Of a stretch of DNA of 64,000 nt, positions 45,378 to 56,433 are shown in pieces. The translations under genes and the position numbers were made by a program. Under the pieces are notes generated by a model that saw nothing but the letters and a program-made list of their open reading frames with translations, was not told the origin of the DNA and made no database searches. Source of the DNA: Nymphaea colorata (taxonomy: Eukaryota > Streptophyta > Magnoliopsida > Nymphaeales > Nymphaeaceae); assembly GCF_008831285.2 (NCBI RefSeq), contig NC_045147.1:16284854-16348853 (forward strand), written 5' to 3'. Within the stretch, counting starts at the first letter, position 1. Every line of letters begins with the position of its first letter.

Positions 45378-46538
45378 CTAAAGCGAAGTGTATGAAGGTA
45401 ATCCTCCCAAACTGCTTCCACCAACTTGCGCCCTCACCGATGACTGTCCCAGCTGTCCGCTTTGAATTCCCTGCATGCCGTATGCACCAAGAACAGATGA
45501 ACTCAGCCCGCTCAACCCGGGCTGCTGCTGCTGGGCACCATAACCAGCCAACCCCTGTCCGTAACCCGGTCCCGCCAAACCCGTCCCGCCTGCTGTCAGA
45601 AAGGACCCGGCCATTCCCACCTGGGGCACCATTGACGCCATCGGCAGAGCGCCCGGAAAGACAGCTCCAGCTGCATGTGTCAATGCAAGATCACCATGAC
45701 TGATCATGGCTGGCACCACTCCGGCACCCACGGCGGGTACGTGAACGAGAGTAGCTGCGCCTGGCACCAGAGGAGCTGCCATAATCGGCTTCCCACCGGC
45801 CTTCGGGTACTCAGCAGCCTTTCGGACGTGCAACTGATGCCCTTCAAACATCTTATACGGCTCCTGCAACGCCTTCTTGGCACCGTCGACAGCCTTGTAC
45901 AGAAAGAGGGCGAAGCCGCGGGACTTGCCCGTCGCCGTATCGAACCCGCCAGGGCCCGACTCGAGATCGCCGAACCGAGCGAACATAGCGCGCAGCTTCT
46001 CTGGCGACGCATCGGCGGGAACGTTGCTGACGTAGATCTTGCGAGCGGCGACGTCTGAGGAGTGGCTGGTGGCGACGGGCCCGACGGAGGCGAGCTGACA
46101 GGTGGCGAAGCGATTCTTTATCCGCTTCTGGGGCTCCTTGAGGGCTTTGACAGCGCCCTTGCGGTGGCGGAATAGGACGAATCCGTAGCCCTTGGAGCGG
46201 CCGGTGGCGCGGTCGAGCACAACGTTGCAGTCCTCCAGGTCGCCGTATTTCTTGAAGACGGAGAGCAGGGCATCTCGATCGGCATCCCAGCCCAGGCCGT
46301 AGACGAAGATCTTGCGGTGGGCGACGTCCTTGTCGGCGGTACGCTTGATATCTGCGAGGAACGCGTCATCTTCGGCGGCCGCCTCGCAGACGAGCTCGAT
46401 GAGCTGCTCTTTGCTGAAGGCCTCAAGTAGCTTCTGAACGGAGTCCGGGCCAGGGTCTTGCTGGGCCTCCTCCTCACCCTGGTGGCTGTTCGCTTCCTCC
46501 GCCGCTGCCTTCTTCTGCAACTTCCGCTTCTTCCCCAT
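45378..46538 (-). CDS. UBP1-associated protein 2 (UBA2)-like RNA-binding protein
   Basis: A nuclear hnRNP-type protein; UBA2 relatives bind U-rich 3' UTRs, work with UBP1 in mRNA stability and respond to wounding and abscisic acid. The coding region is one unbroken frame of 386 residues, normal for the family. The N-terminus is basic (MGKKRKLQKK), followed by a helical SVQKLLEAFSKEQLIELV segment. RRM1 has RNP2 KIFVYGL (76-82) and RNP1 KGYGFVLF (116-123). RRM2 has RNP2 KIYVSNV (167-173) and an RNP1-like RGFALFLY (207-214). The C-terminal third is Gly/Ala/Gln-rich and disordered. The most similar subgroup from memory is UBA2c. The coding DNA is GC-rich compared with its flanks. The divergent neighbour is over 15 kb away. 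Confidence 0.92.
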   Translation of the reverse strand: MGKKRKLQKKAAAEEANSHQGEEEAQQDPGPDSVQKLLEAFSKEQLIELVCEAAAEDDAFLADIKRTADKDVAHRKIFVYGLGWDADRDALLSVFKKYGDLEDCNVVLDRATGRSKGYGFVLFRHRKGAVKALKEPQKRIKNRFATCQLASVGPVATSHSSDVAARKIYVSNVPADASPEKLRAMFARFGDLESGPGGFDTATGKSRGFALFLYKAVDGAKKALQEPYKMFEGHQLHVRKAAEYPKAGGKPIMAAPLVPGAATLVHVPAVGAGVVPAMISHGDLALTHAAGAVFPGALPMASMVPQVGMAGSFLTAGGTGLAGPGYGQGLAGYGAQQQQPGLSGLSSSVLGAYGMQGIQSGQLGQSSVRAQVGGSSLGGLPSYTSL

Positions 46539-47221
46539 CCCTCCTTCTCCGCCTCCTGATTCTTCCGCTTCTTTCTCCTGTTAGGGTTTTCCCTTCCCTT
46601 CGTTCCCCTTATTTTCCCTTTCCCCCCTGAGAGAGACAGAGAGGAGAGATGGAGAGACTCGAAGATATTACGGTCTTGTTCTATATGTGCACCTGCTTGT
46701 TATGGCAAAGGAAATCTGACGCATGAAAAGTTTCGGAAATTTTAGATTCTCTTTTCCACCTGACTTAACCGTGTTCTTTCATATGACGATTGCTCGCGTT
46801 AGTAGAATCACGGGTTCAAATCTCATTGGTGGCAAACTGGTTCAAGTTTTCAACTAATTATTTAATACATTTTAAAAAATTATGTTATTGATATTGTTAC
46901 TCTAAAGTAAAATTTTCGCGTTCAAACGGATTGCAGTTGTAATTTTGATTTGATTATGTATGTATTAATCCATAATTGAATATAAACCAAAAAAAAAAAA
47001 AAGAGAGAGAAAATGAGCCCATGTCAAAATAAAGGGACATATTTCAGTGGATGAAATACTAGTAAACCTCATATTTCCCGATCATTTTTCTCACATGAAT
47101 CAAACACCAAAGTTCTGTTTTCGAACATACCTTAATAAGGGTTTCACCACTCTTTCTTAGGAACAGACTGCTAACAAACCTGAGGAGTCTCTCCATTTCA
47201 CACATTGTGGAACATTATCCT

Positions 47222-47628
47222 TAGGGATGTCAATATATCCTATTTGAATCAGATATCTGACCGAATTGATCGAAAAAATCGAATATGAAAAAAATTAATA
47301 TCCGATTAAGAAATCAGATTTAATAAATGGCATCCGATCGGATTCGGATATACATAAATATTCGATTGCATTTGGGTATGGATCCAGATTGGTTTCATTT
47401 TTAGACAAATATCATGTATCTAATGATATTAAATTTTGAAACTTGGCAAAATCTAATTCAAAATTCGGATTCTGATTCAGATATAAATATAAAAATCAGA
47501 CTCAGATTCGGATATGACTTTTTTTATTCAAATTCAAATCTAAATTCGAATCCGAATATGTGAATATGCGAAAAAACATATATGATTAAGGATATATCTT
47601 ATCTGAGTCTCATCCGTTGACATCCTTA
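47222..47628. mobile_element. 407-bp hAT-type MITE with perfect target duplication
   Basis: The ends are TAGGGATGTCAA and TTGACATCCTTA, a 12-bp inverted repeat with one mismatch. It is flanked on both sides by the identical 8-bp ATTATCCT (47214-47221 and 47629-47636), the target-duplication length of hAT elements. The interior is AT-rich with repeated GATTCGGAT/ATCCGA wording and has no transposase. It must have been moved by an enzyme encoded elsewhere. Confidence 0.85.
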
Positions 47629-47698
47629 ATTATCCTTCCTCAAAGCAAAGATTGACTCTTCACCTCTTCCATTGTAATAGGTGTGTTAAGAGTCACCG

Positions 47699-47879
47699 CA
47701 GTAGCAGAACAACATATAGGCTGGTGTGGGCAGTTGCCTCCCCAACCAGCCTTAAGGTTTTTTATTCTTATATGGATGTCTTGCTATCATTTGCTTATCT
47801 TTTATGTACATGGTGCCCCTTAAAAATAAGAATTTCTAAAATTGTGCCCTTTAGCTAAAAAGCTCAAGCTCTGCCACTG
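47699..47879. mobile_element. 181-bp hAT-type MITE, copy A
   Basis: The ends CAGTAGCAGA and TCTGCCACTG form an inverted repeat with one mismatch. The flanks AGTCACCG (47691-47698) and AGTCACTG (47880-47887) are an 8-bp duplication with one change. The interior holds GGCTGGTGTGGGCAGTTGCC, shared with the copy at 51084. Both copies are 181 bp. Confidence 0.75.
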
Positions 47880-48910
47880 AGTCACTGTGACTTTGTGAAA
47901 AGGCATGGCTTATGTAGACTTGCAACACAGTCATCTAAATCACCATCTTAATTGAAAAGGTATCCAGAATAGGAGCATGTGGTTTCTTCAATCCAGTCAT
48001 TTCAACCTCATCTTCTTCAACCAAGCTGATCATCTTAATCGAAAAGGTTTCAAAAATAAGATGATGTGGTTCTTGGGTACTACTTATATCAGTCATTTCA
48101 GTCTCATCTCCATGAACTTCGCTGCCCAATCAACTGTTAAGACAGATTGAAGTCGTCATTTGTAAACTCTTGTTCAACTTGAGTTTTCCATTTGCAAGAG
48201 CAAAGCCAGTTGTTCACATGACACTGTTCAGGGCCAACAAGTTCTTGATTTAACTTCTTTTGTTGTTGATTCAGTTCTTGTAGCATTGGTTTTGTTGACT
48301 AGTTCGAGGCCTCCCTAGTTTTGTAATAATTCATCTTAAGGATGGAAATTTTGACTCGGAATGCCTTTTGAAACTTGCCTTGGTTGTAATCAGACACAGT
48401 TTCGAACTTAACTTTGATTGATTCTCCTGAAGTTCAAGCCTGCATTGAATTCAAGGGCTTTCCTCTGCGGCCTTCGTCTTGACAATCTAAACTTTGACAT
48501 TGAAACTAAAGCATGGGGAGCTATTTCTATAACAGTACTGTTTCATTCCTGCTCAATTTGTGGAGGTATGGTTTTCTGAGGATTCCATTGGATTAGCGGC
48601 CTCTAAGTAAGCAGTCTTCTCTCCCATTCAAGGCCATTTCAGTGGCTGCTTGAACAGATTTTCACTTCATCCTTGACAAGGGACATCTTGTGTTTTGGTC
48701 ATCAAAAGATGCCAAATTTTTTATGTAGACTGGTTCTGCTAAGAAGAGACCATTTTCAACAAATTGCTCCTGCCCAACAAAGCATTTTATAAGAAGAATG
48801 TCTCTTCTTTTCACACCATCTAAATCATGTAACTTTGGATATTCTTAATTAAGAAAACTTTAGTAATAACGTAACCTTTTTAGCTGTTTGATAGCTCCAT
48901 TAGATGGTTA

Positions 48911-48929
48911 TATATATATATAGACACAA

Positions 48930-48960
<31 letters not shown>
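48911..48960. repeat. (TA)n-(CA)n-(TA)n microsatellite
   Basis: A compound dinucleotide tract directly before the three-copy tandem array that starts at 48968. Confidence 0.85.
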
Positions 48961-48967
48961 AGTTGAT

Positions 48968-49320
48968 GATCACTCTAGCTATCTAGAGTTACTCAACCAT
49001 CTAAGTAGAACCATCCATATGAAGCAGATGGATGGTTGAGAGAAAAACAATGAAAAAAAAAATGTAAATTATATATATTATAAGTGGATGATCACTCTAG
49101 CTATCTAGAGTTAAACCATCTAATTAGAGTCTTTCATATGAAGCAGAAGGATGGTTGAGAGAAAAACAATGAGAAAAAAATGTAAACTCTATATATAAGT
49201 AAGTGATCACTCTAGCTATCTGGAGTTACTCAATCATCTAATTAGAGTCATCCATATGAAGCATATAGATGGTTGAGAGAAAAACAATGAGAAGAAAATA
49301 TAAACTACTACTATATAATG
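48968..49320. repeat. Tandem array of about 115-122 bp units, three copies
   Basis: Units start at 48968, 49090 and 49205 with GATCACTCTAGCTATCT. Each contains ATATGAAGCA followed by GATGGTTGAGAGAAAAACAA. Copies differ by several substitutions and small indels. An inverted, more diverged relative is near 54510-54600 (TCTCTCAACCATTTATCTGC). Confidence 0.85.
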
Positions 49321-49418
49321 AAAATGTTCATCACGTTTTTCTCCTTCTTTTTCTTAATCATCCATCATGTTAAAGCAAACTGCCTTTATTAGATGTCTAG
49401 GTGACTCTAGCACGCGTG

Positions 49419-49419
<1 letters not shown>

Positions 49420-49453
<34 letters not shown>
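49420..49453. repeat. (CA)n-(TA)n microsatellite
   Basis: A short compound dinucleotide tract in intergenic DNA. Confidence 0.85.
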
Positions 49454-49734
49454 TCATTCAAAGAGAAGCCTGGATAGGGATGGGTCTGACAAAAGTCCAT
49501 TTTCCACCGACAAGGCAAATTAGGTGAAGCCTTTGTTCACAACCAACCAATAGCAGATTACTGCTTCAATTTTTCTTATATTTAAGTAAAGCATAGAGAT
49601 CCCTTTCTCTGCCAGCGCATGGTGACTATATCTCTTGATATATACATCTTAGGGATTGGTTCCTCTTACGCATTCCAATTGGCTGTTGAAACTTCTCTGT
49701 CAAATGGCCCCTACCCTTCGAGAATGACAATGGT

Positions 49735-49866
49735 TTTGTGAAATTTTAAAAAATTTCACTTGTTGTATATAGGTATTTAAAAAAATGATATTTCGGTCCT
49801 AATCAAAATTTAAAATTTAGAAACTTTAATCAGCCCGTCTCATGAAAAATTTTTTGCTCCGCCCTT
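49735..49866. mobile_element. TE remnant sharing the AATTTAGAAACTTTAAT core
   Basis: It shares an AT-rich core and the terminal phrase CATGAAAAATTTTTTGCTCCGCCC with the fragments at 19997-20152 and, inverted, 58920-59115. The left end is unclear. Confidence 0.45.
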
Positions 49867-50419
49867 GATGATAGGTATACCGTCGACTGACCATGTTACC
49901 TCTTTTACATGTGGTCGAAATGCAGAATTATATGCAAGTTTAACAAACTAAGTATGAAGCTTGATTTGGCTCACAACAAGCTTGTTACATCACAAAGAGT
50001 ATTCGAAGCATTCATGTTATTTGGCAAAGAAAGAAACAGATACAGTAAAGAGCGAGCAGTATGGAGCTGGAACTGGTATATAGTGCTGAACAGATGTGGC
50101 ATACGCTTCTGTTGTACTGCGAATTCCTGAATTGAGTTCACCTCTCAGTTTACTCCGTGTATCTTTTCTGATTTTATTCAAGTGAGCTACTTAATTTGCT
50201 TTCGACTTATTTTCTTCGAGCAAATTCAGCTTGGCTTGGACTACAGCAACCACCCCCAATCTGTTATTCACGTCTAAATTAAACCTGATCATGCTCTTTT
50301 GGTTTGTTCTTGCTTACATGTCTTAATCATATCTCAAAATCGACAATTAAACCAGCAATCCATATCTTAATTGTCTGCTTGGCAGATCGGGCAATATCAC
50401 AAAAAGATATGGACTCCCA

Positions 50420-50431
50420 TATATATATATA

Positions 50432-50509
<78 letters not shown>

Positions 50510-50510
50510 T
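50420..50510. repeat. (TA)n-(GA)n microsatellite
   Basis: A long TA tract runs into a GA tract. No coding signal. Confidence 0.9.
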
Positions 50511-51083
50511 TGGTCAAAACTTCCTAAATTCTTGTTAAAAAATATTTAAAACGAAAAATGAACATCCTAATATGCTTATAAATAATAATCTAACGTAAAA
50601 TATGTCTTCATTCAAGTTGTTTAATTTTATGAAAATGTTGTTTTTTTCTATTATTAAATTTTTTGATGTTACAAAAGCTCTTTATGTTTCTGACTACTAT
50701 AAAAACATTATTAAACACACACAAAATGATTAACTTAATAAATGTTTCATGTCAAAGCATTCTTAAGATCATACCTATACATTTAAATTGTTAAAAAAAG
50801 AACATTTAACAACCAAGTGGAAAGGTGAACCCTTGGACATGCAAAATGATTGCAAATTAGATCAAGATTGATCTTATATTCGAGAGGACTTCTTCCCCAG
50901 TTAGGAAATGCCAATCTCAATGGTTTTCCTTCTCGTTGTCGTTGTCGTCATCGTCATTATCATCATCATCATCAAAAGGAAAAGAAGAAGTTGAAAAAAG
51001 AAAATTAGAAAGGCCAATAATTGGTTTGCGTCACATCGATCAAAAACCTGCCACAAGGAAACCCACGAAGCATGCATTGGTCC

Positions 51084-51264
51084 TAGTAGCGAAGCCAGAA
51101 TTTTGTTCTGGCGAGGGCACTCATTCAATACCTTTAATTTCTTTGGGGCATTTTAATGTATAACAATCAAATATATCAAAACATTAATGTATATATATTA
51201 AACTAATTTTGTTAGGCTGGTGTGGGCAACTGCCCACACCAGCCACCATGTGGCTCTGCCACTG
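51084..51264. mobile_element. 181-bp hAT-type MITE, copy B
   Basis: The ends TAGTAGCGAAGCCAGA and TGTGGCTCTGCCACTG form an imperfect inverted repeat. The 8-bp flanks are ATTGGTCC (51076-51083) and ATTGCACC (51265-51272), 6 of 8 identical. Inside is a perfect 14-bp-arm palindrome, GGCTGGTGTGGGCA and its complement, with a 2-nt spacer. The length equals that of copy A at 47699. Confidence 0.7.
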
Positions 51265-51550
51265 ATTGCACCTGACCATATCGCCAAATTAAACAGTGGG
51301 TTCTATTGCTTCTCGATTAAGCAATTGTTAATAAAAAGAATCCAAGATTAACGGAGTAATCAAATATATCAAAACATTAATGTATATATTAAACTAATTT
51401 TGTTAGGCTGGTGTGGGCAACTGCCCACACCAGCCACCATGTGGCTCCGCCACTGATTGCACCTGACCATATCGCCAAATTAAACAGTGGGTTCTATTGC
51501 TTCTCGATTAAGCAATTGTTAATAAAAAGAATCCAAGATTAACGGAGTAA
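51165..51550. repeat. 193-bp tandem duplication containing the 3' half of a MITE
   Basis: The unit 51165-51357 recurs from 51358, with a 2-bp length difference in a TA run and a T/C change (GGCTCTGCC versus GGCTCCGCC). It includes the right half of MITE copy B plus about 90 bp of its right flank, so it arose after insertion. Confidence 0.9.
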
Positions 51551-52824
51551 ACAAAAAACCCATAGGTTGCCAAAACTCGTTAATTAGTGGATATGTTGGG
51601 GAAGGGTGGAAGGCACTTGAGGCCCCCACTTTGTGGCTCCTATCGTCAATGATGTGTTATTTTTCTAACTTATCTTTAGGCACTAGGAATCGTGCAACTC
51701 TATCCTAGATTTTTAAAAGGCTCTCTAATTTATTCAAAAGGCTGTTCTATTCATTAAACAACTATTTCACCAACATGATTGACCACATAGAAGCAATATG
51801 CTTCTTGCTTTTGAAGTTGAAGAAATATTTCACATATTGTTGAGGAATGTGTGGATGGTGGTCTTCATTCTCTCACTATTTATTCTCTCACTATTCGGTT
51901 TATATTTGGAAAGGAATCTGGATCCGGGCCCGTGCAGGCGCCCACAGTTCCGGGCTGACCTGTCACAGGTTCTTGATTCTTTCTTGCACCTGAATGTGGG
52001 GAGTTCAACCGCTTGTTATCTGTTTCTGACTCATGGCCGCTAGTGTATCTCACTTTCGACCAAATATGTTTTTCGGGGGATACCTTGAAGTGGCCGAAGC
52101 TCCTTTTCCTTTATCCCTGCTCTTATAGAGTAGGGTTTCTTCATAACCTAGGTAAGAAGCGGTAAACTGATCAACTAAAGTATCATGCATTCAAATACGG
52201 CTTTGGGAATGTTCGGTCATGAAAGAAGTGTTTTCAAAAATATAATAATAATAAAAAAAAAGAAATTATCGGGTTCGGCCCAGCAGTCGTTATCATGGCC
52301 CGGGCCCGGCCTAATGCCCACCCCTACATCAAACCCTGTAGAGTAAGATATGAAGCCCTATGATGGTGGGACCCACTCACATAGAGGAATCCATGCATGC
52401 AGGGGTCCGGGTCCGAGCATGTGTGTGTGTGTGTCTTAGTCTTGGGAGAATTCCATTTTGGGAATGCAAAGGCAGCTTTCACATGACTATCAAAATAGCG
52501 GCGTAGCTTTGCGTTTGGAAACTAAACACTAGGATGAGCATTGTCAAAGAATCTATGCAGGAGCAAACCTTTCTTTGTAAAAGTTGGTCACGTAAAGCCA
52601 AATTTGAAAAGCTTTTACAAATCAAATTATTTTTTCTTTTGCAACAAAAGTGACATTGGTAAAAACACCCACATGGTTTCCACAACAAACACTTTCTTCT
52701 CATATAGATATGTTGCGTGCACGGCATTCAGGTGTTCAACTTCTTTGCCGACGCGACGTCAACACCAAGGCCTTCATAAATAATATGATATTTTGTGGCT
52801 TCAGCATCGAATTGACAGTGCAGG

Positions 52825-53298
52825 TAGGGGTGAACAATGCGCTCCTGGACGAGTTCTAGTCGAGTCATTTTTTTTAATGGGTCGAGCTCAAGTTCACGAG
52901 TCGACTCGTTCAAATAATCGAGTTGAGTTCGAATTCACTAAACTCGAAATGTTAAAGCTCGACTTGACTCAAAAATGATGTGTAGTGATTTTTTAAATAT
53001 CCATCTTGCTTTTTTAATTAAAAAATCGGTATATTAATGTTAATTAATTATGTAAGTTTTTACAAAAGCTCCTTCATGTTTGCCGAGCCTTAATCGAGTC
53101 GAGCTCGATTTATGGTAAAGTAATACTCCATATATTCAAACGAGTTTGTCGAGCCTTAACTGAGTCGATCTCAATAGGTAACTACCGAGTCGAGCTCGAG
53201 CTGTTTCTGTTGAACTATTCTCTAACTCGAGGTTTCATTAGTTTACCCGAGCTCGTGCTAGTTGAACTCGGGCTCGACTCGGATCGTGTTCACCCCTA
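52825..53298. mobile_element. 474-bp hAT-type MITE rich in GAGCTCG/CGAGTCGA
   Basis: The ends are TAGGGGTGAACA and TGTTCACCCCTA, perfect inverted repeats. The interior alternates TCGAGTCGAGCTCGA-like words with AT-rich spacers. No clean 8-bp duplication remains. It matches the 472-bp element at 57716 in ends, length and internal wording. Confidence 0.7.
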
Positions 53299-53699
53299 AG
53301 CCCAAAGCCTCAGGCAAATAGAACCAAGATCCCTTTCCATTTAAGGGATGGACGAATAGACTTTCAAGTCAGATACTGCAGGTTTCTATTTTTTATCTTC
53401 TCATTTGTTAAATTAAATTTAAATATTTTAAATTATTTTCTAAATAAAAAATAAAAGCGATACAAGCCAACACTACCAATAGTGAAACCTACACAACAAT
53501 GATTCTAACATTGGCAACAGTGTTTGAGAGTACAAAACAATTGTCAAGTTTTCATGTGAATATTATTAGGTGAGTACAAATTATGATGTCTTGCTTGTGT
53601 TTGTCTGGGGCCACTTATTGGTAAGTGGTCTTTTTTCGTTTCCAATCTCAAGATGTCAAACAACTTGAGGCATTGAAAGAAGGCCGGTAAGACGAGGGT

Positions 53700-53770
53700 T
53701 TGAGTGAGAGCTTGGACTCTCATTTGAGTGGTAAGATGAAATACTCTTCTTCATCCAAAACACAAACTAA
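53700..53770. repeat. Dispersed repeat sharing GGTAAGATGAAATACT
   Basis: The stretch TCATTTGAGTGGTAAGATGA here recurs with few changes at about 56247-56275. It may be a SINE or other element fragment. Confidence 0.35.
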
Positions 53771-54764
53771 GAGAACCAAAAAACCAACAAACATCCCTTT
53801 AGATACTCATTGTAATGGCTTTGTAACTTGTGGGAAAAGCCGATCAGTACAGTTGGTTGGAGCAACGCTTTACATCAACGTTCTACAATTATTGGAATAC
53901 GAATGAACCTTTCCCTCTCTCACAGTGGCCGGGGCACGCACACTTTTTGCAAACTTGCTTTACTAAGAGAAAGAAACCTACCACACATGGTAAAAGGGTG
54001 TACAGAGACGTAAAGGACTGAGAATCTGAAATCCAACTTTCCGCACTTTTTGATCAGCTAAATGTTGCAAAGCTTTTGGCGCCTCCTAATCAACTTCGCT
54101 CTTTTAGGCTACGTTGCTCCAAATGCGCTTGCATTATTATTGGCCATTTGAAAAGATAAGGCAGCACCAACTTCCTTCTTTTAACGGACTTGCTACATAA
54201 GCAGCCGAATTTCTTCAATGAGCAGACAGATGTTGAAGATGACGAAGGCTGTTGGTATCTTTCCCTTTGTCTTCCTTTTTCCCTTCAGGCGTTCCGCGCA
54301 CGCCCAAGAGGTCCGTGTACTTAACTAAAACCTGACCGATAATATATCTTCTCTGCCTGCCCACCCGATTGGCTAAGACATACCAACATAAGTAATATAT
54401 ATATATATATAAGCCATCTAGTAAAGACTATTTGATACATTATGATAGATGATTAAAGAAAAAATAAAGATAAAAACATGATGAATATTTTTATAATCTA
54501 GTATTAGTTCATATATTTTTCCTTTTATTTTTCTCTCAACCATTTATCTGCTTCAAATGAACGGTCCTAATTAGATGGATGGGTGACTCTAAACAAATCA
54601 ACTCATCATTCATTCACTATATATATAAGTATATAAGAAAAGAAGCGAAATCCTCTGGTCATCCGAACCTTTTTTCAACCATAATCATATGATCCAACAC
54701 ATTGCTCGACCGATGCAATGCATTAGGTGGAGCGTCATGAGAGATCCTCTAGTCCATACTTGAA

Positions 54765-54766
<2 letters not shown>

Positions 54767-54837
<71 letters not shown>
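54767..54837. repeat. (TA)n tract
   Basis: About 35 TA units, among the longest simple repeats in the window. Confidence 0.9.
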
Positions 54838-55740
54838 CATGTGTCAACAACACAAAAGAACATTTTACTTGTGGAAAAAATAAGAAATACACTTTAAGCC
54901 AAAAATTGTGTATATAAAATGGTTGTGTATATAGTGTGCGTGTATGTGTAAAACAGATTCAATCCATTGGTATGAGCCAAAAATTGAAAATGCCCTTAAT
55001 ACAGAAAAAAAAAAAAAACTGTACATCTCTTACAATGACAGAATTAGAAGAATAAAAAAAACTTATTTTCTATAAAGATGAAAATTACCTTCAAATAAAT
55101 AAAAAATACCCTTCAAGAAAAGGGGGAAAAATGCTCCTGCCATGTTAATTAAGTTAACACGAGGGGCCTAGTATTAACTGCATACTACTTATAAAGGGCT
55201 TCCTGGCTTCACCAAGTCTATTGTATAACTCGTTCTTTAATATCTTAACTTATTTTTTCCCTCGTTCTTTTCTTTCTTGCTTACTTCGGCTTGTCTTTCT
55301 GACTTTCTCTCACTTCCTTTTCCTTTCATTTTTAGTTTTCTTCGTGGATTTTTGAATAAAAGAGAGAGACACAGAAAAGAGAAAAAGATATTCGATCCTT
55401 GCCAACGCTTTTTCCTTCTTCCAGTACTCACAGTGAGCATTATGTGGAGACAAATTGTTCCATGTTCAGGTTGATGTGGAGACTTTGTCCATTCTTGTGC
55501 ACCATTAATTAGTACTGTTGTTGAGGAGTGGGCCATCGAAAGACTTTATCTCTCCGTGGGTAGAAATCTTATCACATTATAGGCGAAAGCACGTACCTTA
55601 GAGCAATGACAGGTTAATTAAAGTGTAATGCATGCCAAAGGGCCACGCGTTTTGTTGGAGTGTCGCAATCTAATAGCAGTCCCCAACAAAAATGTACCTT
55701 TCATTGGAAGATGAATTTAGTTTTATTTGAAATTTAGTAA

Positions 55741-55862
55741 GCGCCGTTTGGTAATAAAAACATGATGTAAGTGTTTCATGAATCTACCTCAAAATTGAAT
55801 TTACTCCACTTTTGAAATAGATTCATGAAATACTTACATCTTGTTCCTAATGTCAAATAGCC
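55741..55862. mobile_element. Fold-back (hairpin) MITE of about 120 bp
   Basis: The left arm (CGTTTGGTAATAA, then GATGTAAGTGTTTCATGAAT) is closely matched by the complement of the right arm (ATTCATGAAATACTTACATC). The arms are about 50 bp with mismatches and a short loop near 55800. Target duplication is unclear. Confidence 0.65.
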
Positions 55863-56361
55863 TCCTAAAAACGTGTTTGATTTATGTGGGTCATACAAAA
55901 GAAAGTAAGTTAAACACAAGGTGAACAAACCTAAAATTTCATTTACACCCCTAAAACATTTTAGAATTGAAATTAACGAGGAGAGAAGACCAATTTCTAG
56001 CTTCATGACTTAATTCTATGGTGAAAGTACATGTTGGTGGGTCTTCAATGAGGTTGGTGCAATGGTTGGAGTGGGGTCGGTAGGTGGCCAATTCTTGTTT
56101 TGAATTTCTGAGACGTTAATTCTCCTTGTTGTAAAGGAGACCACCTGACAAGCAAGTTGAAGCGTTGCAGAGACAGCACATCTGAGACATCAAAAGTGGG
56201 TGTTGTACCTTAAAAAAACATGAGGTTGGGTAGAGGTTTCGACTGTCATTTAAGTGATAAGATGAAATACTTTTCCTGCTCACCAAAAAATATAATGGTG
56301 ATAAGAAAACAATTAACTCATGAGTTATAGAAAATAAATATTCTCCAATGCCTGCAGCGTT

Positions 56362-56364
<3 letters not shown>

Positions 56365-56431
<67 letters not shown>
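56365..56431. repeat. (TA)n tract
   Basis: About 33 TA units. Tyr-Ile open frames across it are artefacts. Confidence 0.9.

Positions 56432-56433
<2 letters not shown>

Noticed and set aside
45392-46058. Plus-strand frames of 103 and 127 codons
   Set aside because: They are antisense shadows of the GC-rich UBA2 coding region.
46812-46823. GGGTTCAAATCT, resembling a tRNA B box
   Set aside because: The flanks do not give paired acceptor and anticodon stems. At most it is a decayed SINE head.
49909-50130. 73-codon frame with normal-looking composition
   Set aside because: No recognisable domain, no splice partners and no promoter signals; it lies in the repeat-rich spacer.
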